Positions 12,431-23,999 of a stretch of DNA of 64,000 bases are shown here, piece after piece. How positions within the stretch are numbered: the first letter of the stretch is position 1; the number at the start of each line of letters is the position of its first letter. The stretch covers positions 10,108,501-10,172,500 of the forward strand of contig OY987269.1 in the NCBI GenBank assembly GCA_963920665.1. The letters are read 5' to 3'. A program made the translations under genes and the position numbers. The notes beneath the pieces are model-generated. The model ran no database searches. It had not been told where the DNA came from and saw only the letters and a list, made by a program, of their open reading frames with translations. This stretch comes from Straminergon stramineum. Lineage: Eukaryota; Streptophyta; Bryopsida; Hypnales; Calliergonaceae.

Positions 12431-13770
12431 TCAAGGGAAGTAATCCGCCCAATTGTGGTAGTACGCTTCACGCTGCTCTTTGTTCATTATTTTATTCCAC
12501 TGCAGGCAATCACATAACAATGGTTCACAGTCAGACAGGGGGTAAACCGGTTCCCCTCCCCAAAAATTGAACCCCAAACCCCCCAAATTCTTGGATTTAA
12601 ATGATCAACTCAATTGATCATACAGTAAGATATAGAATTCAGATGGGACCAAATCTAATATCACCAGAATCAGTGAAGAAAATTACATGTGTTGATCAAT
12701 GAACCAAAAAAATTTGATAAAAGAAAGTCTCAATATAACCTACAAACAAACAAGCGGCAAAAATTGACCGTAACGAGCTAAAACCCTCAAGATAAACAGT
12801 CCTCCCTAAAACCCAACCCAAATTCACCAAAGGATGCAAGAAACCTGACCTTGAACTCATAGGGCTTTCCTCTCTTAATAGCACGCTTCATATGGTGATT
12901 CTCATGCACCATCGCAAGGTCGTGCCAGCTGCAACAAGCACATACAAGCGCACATTCAATTCAACTAAGTTACGAACACCCGTAATCACCACTGATTCAA
13001 TATCAACACGCTAAAAAATCACACAATCGGTACATATCGATTCAGAGGATGCAGTACACCTAAATTTTCAAGCTTAGCTCATCTCCCACTAAAACTTTGA
13101 AACTTCATAACTTTCACGTTCGGTAACCAAATCATAAATTCTTTGGTGAGTTAGAATCCTTTTTCGTTTTCTAACAAGACCGGAAGAAAACAAAGTGAAC
13201 ATAATAATATTGACCAGTGAACTTCTCTCAGAGCTCAAGGTGGCTAGATTTCGGGTGTCCCTAACCCCGACGCCTTGCTTGCAAGAAAACACTCAAAAGA
13301 GAAAGAGGCGATGCAAGTGAGATATTGATCAAGAAGATGCAGTTCACCTAAATTGTCAATTTTAGGTCATCTCCCACTAAAACTTTGAAACTTCGTAACT
13401 TTCACATTCGGAATCCAAATATAGAATTCTCTGATGCTTTACAATCCTCTTTCATTTTCTATCAAGCGCGCACGAAAGAACCCAAACAAAGAAATATTGC
13501 CCAATTGAATACTAGGAACAGCGCTCAGAGCTCAAAGTGGCGAGATTTTGGGTGTCGACGCTTGGAATGTAAGAAAAAAATTTGAGAAGCAGAGAGGTGA
13601 TGTCAGTGAGCGCACTTGAACATGTTGTTGCACTGCTCCCAGTAGTACGGGCAAGCGATGGAGTAGGCGGAGAAGGCGACGGAGCCCCAGAAAATGGAGC
13701 TGAAGGCCTCCTTGTCTGAGTGCGGCACTCCCGGGTCGCCGGTGTACGCGGGGCCGAACATTTTCTCCAT
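12431..13770 (-). CDS. Complex I ESSS/NDUFB11-like subunit (100 aa, 3 exons)
   Basis: Predicted small accessory subunit of mitochondrial NADH:ubiquinone oxidoreductase. On the minus strand the exons are 13770-13616, 12928-12850 and 12499-12431, with GT-AG introns. They join in frame (155 + 79 + 69 bases) to 100 codons plus stop. The protein starts MEKMFGPAYTGDPGVPHSD, has one hydrophobic segment (about residues 27-45), then a WHDLAM...H...KRAI..GKPYEFKWN stretch, and ends with YYHNWADYFP. I recall the pattern of MEK.FG..YTG.PGVPHSD, then .HD.AM, and a C-terminal YY.NWP.YFP from the plant proteins annotated as the ESSS subunit of complex I. Three independent exons matching this order make a chance hit unlikely. 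Intron 1 contains a tandem duplication (13046-13604). A longer upstream open frame to 13974 exists but contains non-conserved sequence, so I chose the Met at 13770. Confidence 0.85.
13046..13604. repeat. Tandem duplication of about 275 bases in intron 1
   Basis: The segments 13046-13318 and 13330-13604 align throughout. Both contain CATCTCCCACTAAAACTTTG, then an AACTTTCAC.TTCGG word, a CAGAGCTCAA.GTGGC word, and a GAGG.GATG end. The copies differ at many positions, so the duplication is not recent. The right copy reaches the exon 1 donor at 13616. Confidence 0.7.
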
Positions 13771-13993
13771 CTTGCTAGCGGAAAATTTGCAACGAACAAT
13801 CTGAAACAAGAGAAACGGAAAACGCACGCAAGCAATGGGAAGATGGTTAATGCAAGAAAGTTTGGACTGGGAGGAAAGAAGGCAGAGTGGCAGGACCAGA
13901 GGCAACCCTATCCTTGGCTCATCCGTCGGGAAGACTTTCAGTTGTTCATCCATTTCTGTGTCCACCGCTTCCATCTCAAAAAAAGGGTCGCAG

Positions 13994-14638
13994 TTAACCC
14001 CTAAATGCCCAAGGCACCAGATTCTGGTGTTCCGAAAACTTTGAAGTTAAGCAAAACCCAACCAAATTGCTGTTATCAGTAGTTTGTATTTTTGGAGAAT
14101 TCTTTTTGAAGTCTAGTTTTAGGATCAAAAAGCCGATCTGAAAAATAAAGGATTATGATTTTTCTATAGAAGATTTAGTGCAAGGATGCCCACTGCAATC
14201 TTGACTTCCCGTAGTGTTGAGGGCTCTTGAAAATGACCCTCAAATACACTAGATCTTGGAGGCAAAATCACATTAGAAATTCATTTAAAAAAATTGTAGA
14301 ATAGATTTTGAAAAATCGTAAATTGATTGGGGTTGTGCATGCTAGGCCCTATAACCTCATATTTTTTTAGTGACCAACTTTTTAGAGTTCACATGCAAAA
14401 AGTGAATTGAAAAATTTTCACAATTTTTACACCCTCATGATCAAACATTATAATCTTTCAATCTGTAAGTGATATTGTTATGTTTTCTTTTCCTATGTGA
14501 TCTCTAACATGTCTAGTTTGAATTTGTACAGTTACAATTCAAAAGAAATTGGTACAACTTATGAAAATGTTGACTTTTTGTTCAATTTAGATCAAATTTC
14601 AAGGAGCTCCAAACAGGCCTTGGGCATTTAGGGGTTAA
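13994..14638. mobile_element. TTAA MITE, family P1, copy 2 (645 bases)
   Basis: It has the same length and nearly the same sequence as 5156-5800, inverted, with TTAA at both edges and CCCCTAAATGCC inverted ends. It inserted about 220 bases upstream of the complex I start codon, within the likely promoter or leader region of that gene. Confidence 0.85.
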
Positions 14639-16922
14639 GTTATATGTAGGGGTCCAGTCAAGATTGAATGTAAAAAGAAAAAAAAAGAAAATTACTATGT
14701 GCTTGATTAATTTATTTTCTACACCTACTCTCGCTAATTTGGTGTCTCTAGTTGCAAATATGAATTCATCATTTTCAAATTTTATTACATGTGTAATTTT
14801 ATTTTTTTAAATTGTTTTTTTTCCAAGGGTTAAACATTGGGGGCAAAATGGTCCCCCCATTTGGCTCGATGCAGAACTATAAGTGCGACCAAAAAAAGTA
14901 CCCATGTCATTAGGCATGTGAACATAAGCTCTTTGTGATGTTGGATATCCAACCCAAAGTCTGCATTTATACAAGGTAAGATACTTGCATGAGGGTCTTA
15001 TGGCAAATTTTCCTACTCTTCAAGTGAAGAGAGCTTTCATGAATAAGATGTGTGGCAATTGAATGCAACCCCAAGTGGTAGGTCTTTACACTAGGATTGG
15101 CTCCAATTAGGCCAACTAAGAAACATACTACAGTAGAGTTCCTTGTCTATTAACTTTGAAATTTTATTGCATACCTTATTTTTGCAAATTTGCTACTTCA
15201 ATGTCTTTACCATGTGATTTTACATAGCCTCCCACTTCCACATAAGCCATGAAAATGGCTGATGAATGATGGCTTTCAAAAATTAGAAGTGGGGTCCAAA
15301 TATTCTTTAGGTCGCTTAAATTATTTTTTTGCTCTTAGTGTTCACTTCCACAAATCCTAAGCAACCTAATTTTAGATAAATTCAACTCTCATCTAAGACA
15401 AAGATTTTATGAAACCTTTGTAATGATCTTGGGTTTTATAATTTTTTGTTAGAGGAAAGGGATCAAAAAGCTTCTATAAATTATAACTTTGTTGAAGTTA
15501 ACTTTTGAAAAATTATTGAAATTTTAGTTCATATGAAGCTCATATAAAAGTCTCATCAACTACACTATTGAAGTTCATACATTGGAAGTCACATGAATGT
15601 CATAAGTGAAGGTGACAATTGAAAAAAAAAAGGAAACCCCATTAGCCCCTAAAGGAGCCACCATCTACTAATGTTTTCAAGAGATTATTGTTGGAGTTAT
15701 ACAAATTAAGTGCATTCAAATATGTTTAAAAAGCCATTTTGTCTTTTTTTCAACAATGCGACTAGTATAGTCATTTGGTGTTTCATGGTTATTGTACAAG
15801 GTTGTGAAAGAATTCATGTAGGGATGAATGAGAAATAGAGACTTATAATTAAAAATGAAGATCTAATGTCTAAATTCTACTCATATCATAATTAATTTTG
15901 CCAAAACCATTCCTAATCTCCACCCTCCTCCTTGAACTCTTAGAGACTAGATTTACCCATCAAATATTGAAAGAATCTTCCAAAATTCTATGAATATTTT
16001 TATTCATCTTATTACACTCCAACAAACAACTCTAACAAATTGTGTAACTCAAGCCATAATGTGAACATCATGAGGGAAGGAGGAAGGTGTAGAAGGAGAG
16101 ACTAGAAGGAGGATGACTAAGAACAAGTTTAAATAGGGCCTATGGAGGCTAGTGGACCTCATTTAAAAAATAACCCCTTATCATTGTCTTGTGACATTCA
16201 TATGACTTTTAGTGTATGGTGTTTGATATTAACATTAAAAATTTTAATTAAAATTTCATGAAGTTGCAATTTTTTTGAAATAATAAGTATGGACTTCAAT
16301 GTGGACGGAATAAGAAATTTTCAAAGAAGTATACAATATTTGCAAGGGGGGAATTAGAATAGTTTGCCAATGTGATTGTAGGGAGAAGAATTGAAAAGGG
16401 GGGGGGGAGAGTAAGCTTTCAACTTTTGGAAAACTAATTTTAACATTAGACTTGAACTTTGGGGTTGCTTTTAGTTTGGCAACAAGACAAAGCTACTCTT
16501 AAGTTGTATTTTGGCCCTACTCATATGGAAGTATAAACATCAGTGAAGACGGCTAAAACAATTTTGATCCTAGGAAACTTGAAATTTGTTTCCCAATTCC
16601 GACTCAACATGGAAGTCTGCCCTTGCTTCTACCGAAGCTTCAAATCAAACGAAGTTCAATTGCAAAATGCAAATTGTTGTCTAAGCGTAACTTAGTGCGG
16701 TATTGCGGTAAAAGTCATGACAATGACAAAGGGACTTTTATTAGATGCCTCGAGTTCCCTTCTGTTCCCAGTTCCCTTCAATGAGTTCCCGTGTGTTCGG
16801 GAGTCTTCGGAGAGAGGCCAAAGCCCTGAAATGAGCCTCCCACATTCAAGCTTTGTTGCTCCCGCCCCTTCTCAAGTTTTCACTGCATCTCTAGGAATTA
16901 GGGTTGCAGAGATTTACGAGTT
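14639..16922. other. Intergenic region and promoter side of the zinc-finger gene
   Basis: AT-rich sequence with no supported gene up to about 16550, including a run of nine G at about 16400. The composition becomes richer in CG from about 16600, and the leader ends in CTAGGAATTAGGGTTGCAGA before the ATG at 16923, typical of a plant 5' untranslated region. No TATA element is certain. Confidence 0.4.
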
Positions 16923-19438
16923 ATGGCGTCCGCCCTGATCCGCAAGTCAAGCTCGCAGTACACCTCCGGTGCTGCGCGCGTGGCCTGGAATGCGGTATTG
17001 CAGCATCCCGAGGAGCGTCTGCTCGGCGATAACTGTGCTGCCGCTTTGGAGCTCATCGTCAGCGGCGCGATGCAGGGCACTCGTCGTCCTGTTTCTGTAG
17101 GATCAACCCTTTTAGGGTCATTGACTAGGAGTGTATCTTCACGCCCGCTTTGTACCGGTGTTCACTGGTCTAGAGGTCTTCTGTATCGGAGTTTTTATGC
17201 TGATTCTGTAGGAGTGCAACAGTCTGAAAGGAAGGAGAGCAGCAGTGGTGAAGCGCCACCCGAGGGTTCTAGAAATTCTGATTCGGTGGCAGTGCAGTCA
17301 TTGCAACCATCCCTGTCCCTTGATGATTTTCGGTCTCTCATTGTTAGAAAGAAGGGTGAGGTTGCAATTCTTGAAGCTGCACTTGATATTCTCGAGACTG
17401 CTCCTCGGGACAAACGGTTTGAAGATCTCGTGCGGAAACACAACCTCCAATTTGAGTCGAAGAGATCGGTGCTTGGAGACTTCGTAGGGAAACCTTACAA
17501 TGCGTCTAAGCCAGCTATAACTGTAGACCCTTTAACGGAATCTTTCAAGTCGAAGAATGATAACGTTGAGAATAATTCTATCGGGTTTAACCCAACTAAA
17601 ACGTCTGATAACCTGCTGGATGGATCGTCGGATGTCGCGAAATCCCCATCTCCCCCTACAATGTTTGGCAGGCTGTCCTTGAACGACTTTCCCGCGCCAC
17701 GAGATCCCAATCTCGAGAGATTGCAGAAGAAGAGGAGGAGACTAGAATTGCTAAAAGAATACGAACGCAAGAATAAAATAGAATCCTTGAATTTTGGAGC
17801 AGGCGGAAGGAGCTCTCTGGGAGGCTCAAAACCTGTAAGTATTATTTCTTAACTTTGTTCATTGCCATTTTCTGAACTGAAGTCCCTAAACTAAAAACCT
17901 TAAACCCTAAACCCTTCGAAACCCTTCGAAATTGTGGAATCTGGTGGAGTTCTTAACTCTAAACCCTAAACCCTTGAGATTGTAACCCTAAACCCTTGAG
18001 ATTGTGGATTCTGGTGGAATTCGTGATTTAGGTCTTGTTCAACTTCAAGGGGTCTAGTTTGCGCTATAGAAGACCTGCAACCCCGGATTTGGGGTTTTCT
18101 TTGCAATGTCTCATAACTCACACCCTACGGAGAAAAGCCATAGGGGTCATGCAGGCAGCCTCGTTTACGGTCTAATTAGAAGTTTACAAAATGGGTTCCC
18201 GAGTGGTTGATTTGATTGACCTTTAGTACACCAGGGTACTCTATATCTTGCACACGACTTGGTCACCTTTGATACCCTATAGGACGCTGGGGGTTCCTCG
18301 ACAGTACTCCTGTCCCGCTGCAAGAAATTTGAGCTAAGAGTTCGTGTTTCATGTGGTAACAGAGAGAAGAACTTCCCCCTTTCGATCCTTTGAAGCCCAA
18401 TGCAGGTGCTTTCCTAGAGAAACCTGAGAAGACTTACAGAAGCTTAGCGGACCGCTTATACGAAGAGCAATTCGGACATCCGGCACCACCTGGTCTGAAG
18501 CGAACATATCCGAAGGGATCATTTTACGATCGGTGTATGAAGGAAAAGGAACGAAAGGAAAGAGAAGCTGCTGCTGCTGCTGCCGCCGCGGCCCGGATAG
18601 CGTCGAAGGACGAGGTATCGTCACCGCCATCACGACCGACTGAATCAGTCAGCCCTCAGCGGGAAGAGGAAAATAGTGACAACCCGACGGAAAGGAACGT
18701 TTCAAGCAACGATGTAAAACAGGAAAGGAGACCCGGAGCCTGGAAATGCCCCGAGTACGTAACTTAATCCTTATTCTTGTTCACTTCACTACTGTGTAAA
18801 CCAGTGAGTACAAATTGAACCTTTTTCGAGTGTGTCTATATGACGAGGTCCAAAGAATCAGGTTATAATGGATTTTAGGTGTTTTGCAGCTGATTTTTGT
18901 TAACATATGCAGGAATGTGGTTTTGGGGAGATAAATTTAATCTATAGAGCTGAGGAGTGATAAGTTTAGGCACACGATTGAGATCAAGTTATTATCACTA
19001 CGAATGGTCTTTTTGACTATTTTCACTGGAATTTCGAGTTTGTAGATCACTGCGGCTAACAATTGACTAACCCGTTTTTGTTCAAAACTGAGTTGCCACA
19101 GACAACTAACCAATTCATTCATACACCTCGTACAAATAATTCCAATTAAGTGTATAAGTACATGATTTGCTTCTGAATAGGGTTCGTTATAGGATACAGG
19201 GTAAGGTTTCTAATGATTGTAGTGTCTCCCGCTCATGTGGGAATCATGTCTTCCTCATTTGTATTTTTTTTATGGCCGTCTGTCTACTTGGTGTGCTCAT
19301 TGTTTTTGTGAGACTCAAAGGATACTGCTATTGATGGTTGTCAGGTGCACCTTCTTCAATCTTTCTGGAGACAAATTTTGCTATAAGTGTCAGGCTCAGC
19401 GTGGAGAGAATGGTGAAAGGCGGTCTGCTATGGGTTGA
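16923..19438 (+). CDS. RanBP2-type zinc-finger protein, probably organellar (465 aa, 3 exons)
   Basis: The exons are 16923-17834, 18363-18754 and 19345-19438, all with GT-AG introns, joining in frame to 465 codons plus stop. The N-terminus is rich in Ser, Arg and Ala and poor in acids (MASALIRKSSSQYTSGAARV), which suggests a mitochondrial or plastid presequence. A helical LSLDDFRSLIVRKKGEVAIL segment lies near residue 130. Exon 2 has a charged EKERKERE helix followed by a run of nine alanines. The C-terminus is one RanBP2-type finger: W431, C433-x2-C436-x10-C447-x2-C450, followed by QAQR. That finger type binds single-stranded RNA or ubiquitin. In plants, related fingers occur in organelle RNA-processing factors of the VAR3/OZ1 type, which usually carry several fingers; this protein shows only one. 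Membership of that family is inference. The exact molecular role is unknown. Confidence 0.85.
17880..18030. repeat. Telomere-type CCCTAAA words in intron 1
   Basis: Several TAAACCCTAAACCC words sit between 17889 and 18000, within short imperfect duplications containing CCCTTGAGATTGTG. This is an interstitial plant-telomere-like patch (a telo-box cluster), too short to be a chromosome end. Confidence 0.6.
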
Positions 19439-20189
19439 GGTAGCCATCTTAAGAGCATTGGAACGTTTTACAGGGAAATCAGTTGTCCGCCTGGTCTTTC
19501 ATACATAAATTAGGCAGTGGGTAAGAGCCAGGATATGATTCACCTCTAACGCAGTTGCACCCTCTCTAGAGTAAGGTAGCACTTTCCCATTGTTTTAGTT
19601 CATCATACGGTAGGGTATCACAAAATTTACTAAATTTTTCTGATCTTGAGACGATTTCTCTGATCAGGGATTGGTCGCAATTAGCAGTTGTAGTTCAGTA
19701 GGTGGACATGATGTCAGTGTGAATTGACTATTCTATCTTGTGCTGGAAAATTCTTGTGAAAGATGGAGACCAAGCAGGCCAGATTTACATTCTGAGTCAC
19801 TGTAGTGAAGGTTGAAGATATTTACACCCAAAGATACATTGTGGATCAAAGTTCACATTTGATACGCATTTTTAAAATATGAATTAGGAGAAATAGGAGA
19901 AATTACCGCATGTTGTGGCCGTGGTCTTTCAAAAGGATTTGTAATCTGAGGACCTAGCTTAAGTGTGTTGTTTTATTTCAAATTTCAATCGTGCATAGTA
20001 TATCATATGATGAAATTGATACTGCAGCACTAACTATTTTTGATTTGGGTATAGAAAAGGGTTTCTGTAAGGTGGATATGAGTTTGGATTATTTCAGAGT
20101 ATGGAAACTGAGTGTCCTAATTCCTGGTGACTCGAAACTTGAATTGTTGCCATTATTTACCCCCTTGTGACCCAAAATCTGAATTGGGC
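19439..20189. other. 3' flank of the zinc-finger gene
   Basis: Downstream of the stop at 19438, with no further open frame or recognised feature. It probably includes the 3' untranslated region and then plain intergenic sequence. Confidence 0.35.
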
Positions 20190-20935
20190 TTAACCCTTAA
20201 ATGTCAAGCTAGTGACCGTGGTATTGTGTGACATCATCTACTTCAAAAAAAAAGGTGTGTACACCCAAAAGCACCACAAGTTGGGTTGTGAGTAATTGGA
20301 AGGCCAAGTAGATAATAGTGAATATAGGATTGTAAAAGAGATGTGTAGAAGAGGAAGAAATGCACAAAAAAATTTCAGATTTTGACAAATATGAGACCAC
20401 AATAGGGGTACAAAGTTTTGGAAGTAGAGTATTCAAAAGCGCTCATAGGCTAAACTAAAAATCAGCAGTCACATGCACAAAGTTCCCCTCCCTAGGTGTC
20501 AAAATGAAAAGAAATGGAGTTGCAATCATGTTTAAAACGATGGAAAAAAATTAAAAAATTAGTAACCAACAAGCAATAGAAAAGCTTGTCAATAATCAAT
20601 TGGAATTGTCCATGTGTTTCAAAGAAGAGAAAAGAATGATTACCTTGTTTGAGAAACAAATAAACGTGTGATGTGTGCTTAGGAGCATGTTACCAATACC
20701 AAAATGGCCAGTGGTTCTTTGATGAACTATCATATTCACTTACTGACAATTTTTAGTAGATAACTACACCATTTAAGGGCTTAATCTAGGGTGTGCTTTA
20801 AGGCACTGTGCCATTTTGGGTGTACCCACCGTATTTAGTGGATGTCAAATTGTTGTGCAAGATCCCCCTTTTTGAACAAAATTCCAAGAATGAACAATTG
20901 CAGTGATTGAACTTTGCATTAGAATTAAAAAATCC
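20190..20935. mobile_element. TTAA MITE family B copy carrying a second MITE
   Basis: It starts TTAACCCTTAAATGTC, followed by the same GTGACC...TGACATCATCTACTTC order as 2255. Homology resumes at about 20831-20935 (TTCCAAGAATGAACAATTGC). The gap between is filled by 20254-20830. The right end of the host element is not clear and may be truncated. Confidence 0.6.
20254..20830. mobile_element. 577-base MITE with 17-base inverted repeats
   Basis: The left end GGTGTGTACACCCAAAA and the right end TTTTGGGTGTACCCACC match at 16 of 17 positions when inverted. It interrupts a family B element, whose two halves flank it. No clear target duplication was seen. It is non-coding. Confidence 0.7.
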
Positions 20936-22665
20936 ACTACTTCAAAGTAGTAGGCAAATAGTGAAGGAAGTGGAAGTATCGATTTGGTTAGGGAATTAAT
21001 AAATTCATTACCCTTGTTGTAAAAAATGTAAAAATTTACCCTCACTCTATAGATTGTTAAATTCCTTCTAAAGGTTGTCACCTTCTTGACATTTGGTATA
21101 ATGCATTAGCTAGATATTTAAAAGAGGGTTATATTGTATATAATTAGTATATTTATAGAATATTCACAAATATTCTCTATGTACTCAAAATGAATTAAAT
21201 TTAAAAAAAAATTATATAATGATTACTTCTAAAGAATAAACAAGACCTTATCTTAATTTTTGCGTAGTGATAGCCTTAAGCAATTCATACATTATTTTAG
21301 AATCCCTACATTTGAAAAAATGGGCAAGCACAAAGATAATTGATGAAGCACCAAAGATTTTTGTATACAATACAATTCCTTGTACAAAAGTGTAAATAAA
21401 TAAAGTAAGACCCATATAAAAAAGTAGGACAACAAGAAACCATCCTAGATACTTTAAAATTGACTTTCTTTTCTTATTATATGTTCTTCCCCTAGGAACA
21501 AATTTGTATATATACTAGTGATCAAAATGATCAAAAACCAATGCATCACACCTTTCTACTATGAATTATTACATTTGGCTTTAGGTTGGATGTATTCAAT
21601 ATGAAACCCTCAATCCAATGAATTTTTTGAAGTACAACAACCTACTAATTAAGGATCAATCAGGTAATAAGTTTGAACTTATTCCTATCCTCTAGATTAT
21701 TTGAACAATAATAGTGATTGTTGAGAACATATTGCCCTAAAACTTTTGTGTCATTCTATCCACACAATAATATAACTATTGGCCAATTGCAAGCCACCTC
21801 TACATATGTGGATGCTCCTACGTTCTACATGCCCGCCAAGTGTTGTCTCATTCCCATTTTCTCCTATCTAACTTCTAGTAACTATTCATATTCCTTATAT
21901 GAGATAATTTTGTTATGTTCACACTTTGATTTCTCCACCTCTTTTCAAACTATGAATATGGGAGGCAACCCATTCCTAATCACTGCACCCTTTTCGCAAT
22001 ATAGGTTGCACTCTTTCTACATAGGAAGAGATGAGAGTGATTAATTACAACATAGTTTCTAGTGTAGTTGTGACACATTGTGATTCTTTTCAAACAATTT
22101 CAATGTTGCAACCAATCCTTGATGGATTTTGCAACCAATCCTTGGTCAGAAATAGGAAGGTCTATATGACCAAATTGGGAGGAATGGAATCTTCCACTTA
22201 TAAATTCACAATAATTATGTATTGAGAAATAAAAATCTTGAAAATTATGGAAACCTTTGTAACTCTATTTCAGCATACTAGAAAATTTCCCCTCCAAAGA
22301 AACTCGCCCTCTAGATAGGTGTAACCGCTTAAGTGATTGGAAATGGGTTGCCTCCCTTAGTCTAAAGTGACAACACACCATGTACATAATTTTTAATGTG
22401 CTTTGCTTTGCCCCACTATATACTACCAGAATCCCATTTCATGATCTATACATCACAAACTTCTATTGCATTAGACACTGTGAGCTTACAAACCAAAATG
22501 TAGCATTCTCCATGCAAATGTTAATATCCCCTACATACATTTATGTAGACCATTGCTCAAACTTTTGAAATACAAAAAAATATATACATGTACAAACTTT
22601 TTCATGAAAGCGAAGACCAATGTACAATACATCATTTCCAATAACATGTACATTTCTATGCACAT
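20936..22665. other. AT-rich intergenic sequence, nothing recognised
   Basis: No supported gene. Two open frames at 21718-22044 and 22031-22225 have no motif or coding-like composition. Confidence 0.4.
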
Positions 22666-23815
22666 TTAACCCCTAAAGGACCAAGGTCTTTTTTAGCCAA
22701 AAAACACACTCAAAATTGCCATTTTTGTAGTAAAGAGTAAAAAAATTCGAAAATTTTATTCTTAGCACATCTAACCATAGGATCTTACACCTAACTAGTA
22801 TGAAAATGTGTGGAAAAAATTCCAAATTTTTTATTGCATAGATTGCAAGATATTTGTGTTTAAAGTGAAGAAAACAAGTTTTTCTGGACATTGTGGGATT
22901 AGATTATTTGACTTTGAACCTTCTTAACTTTCATTCTTCGCACTACAAAGTTTTGACTTTAAATCATTATTTTGAAAAATTGAGTTGAGAGTCTAGGGAA
23001 AAAAAGGAAATACGAAAAAATTTAAATTTTTATTCTTTAAAAAATTGTTAAGTAGAAGTAGGTTCAAGATAGAAGGAAAATCTAAATTTTTAATATCTCT
23101 AAGATGGAATGAAAATGTACTAATTCCAACAGTGAGATTGTTCTAGTAAGAGAATTAAGCCATATGGACCTTTTTTCTTTGAAAAATTATAAAAATTGCA
23201 TTCAAAAATGAATTCTATGAGTTCTTTTTTCAAGAAGATGCTCAAATTGTCTAAAAAACAAGATTGTCATTAGATGAAATCCACCTATTGTAAAGGGCCA
23301 TGAGTTCCCTCAAGTTTCTCCAAGTTCTAAGACTGTGGGAACTCAACCACAATAGCTGGCTGACGTGGTTGAAGTCATGTTATAATAGAAAATTAATTTT
23401 TTCATATTTTTTTGGCAAAAAAAATATTTTGTAATTTCTTAAAATTTTGGCATGAACTGGATGGTTCCCACCATTAGGAACCAACCTGAAACGTCCCTTT
23501 AGTGCTGCTAAAAAACATTTAATACCATAATCTTCTCATGACAAATTCAAATGGAATGAATCAAAGTTTTCCATGTAGACAAAAATAGAATCTATGAGGA
23601 TTGTTTTTGGTTGCCCCTTCTCCCCTATTTTGAGCTTATTTGGGCATAACTTTTGTTCATGGACACCAAATGAAAAAAATCATATTCTTACAAAGCTAAT
23701 AAATTTTTCTATCTTCATAAAAAGTTTCGAAAAATCAGAATAAAAATTGAGATGTTAGATACTTGCTCGAAATCCCATTTGCCCTTTGAAGGGACAATGG
23801 TCCTTTAGGGGTTAA
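22666..23815. mobile_element. TTAA MITE, family P2 (1150 bases)
   Basis: It starts TTAACCCCTAAAGGACCAAG and ends ATGGTCCTTTAGGGGTTAA. It shares both terminal regions with 39538-40468 and 55300-56245, for example the ATAGGATCTT and TTTGAAAAATT words. A GC-richer internal block of about 200 bases near 23294-23503 resembles the small MITE at 24794-25066 and may be a nested copy. Confidence 0.8.
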
Positions 23816-23999
23816 CACTTACAACATCTAAGGCATATGGTGTTGGGCACTTGGACATGGCTTTCTTACAAACACATGTCCCCCTCTTCTAACCAATATT
23901 GAATGCATTGTTGGCATTTGGAAGGATGGGAGCAAACATTAAGTACCCAATCTTCTTATTTCTTCATTTGGAATATAAATCCTGTGCCAACTACATGTG

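Noticed and set aside
13603..13974. 123-codon version of the complex I first exon
   Set aside because: Residues before the Met at 13770 are not conserved in character, and the conserved N-terminus MEK.FG begins at that Met. The end beyond 13616 is intronic.
17195..17770. Open frames on either strand inside exon 1 of the zinc-finger gene
   Set aside because: Shadows of a well-supported coding exon.
17889..18000. True telomere
   Set aside because: Only a few CCCTAAA words within an intron, with genes on both sides.
22666..23815. Telomere-derived origin for the CCCCTAAA ends
   Set aside because: TTAA target copies and paired inverted ends fit piggyBac-type transposition better than telomere addition.
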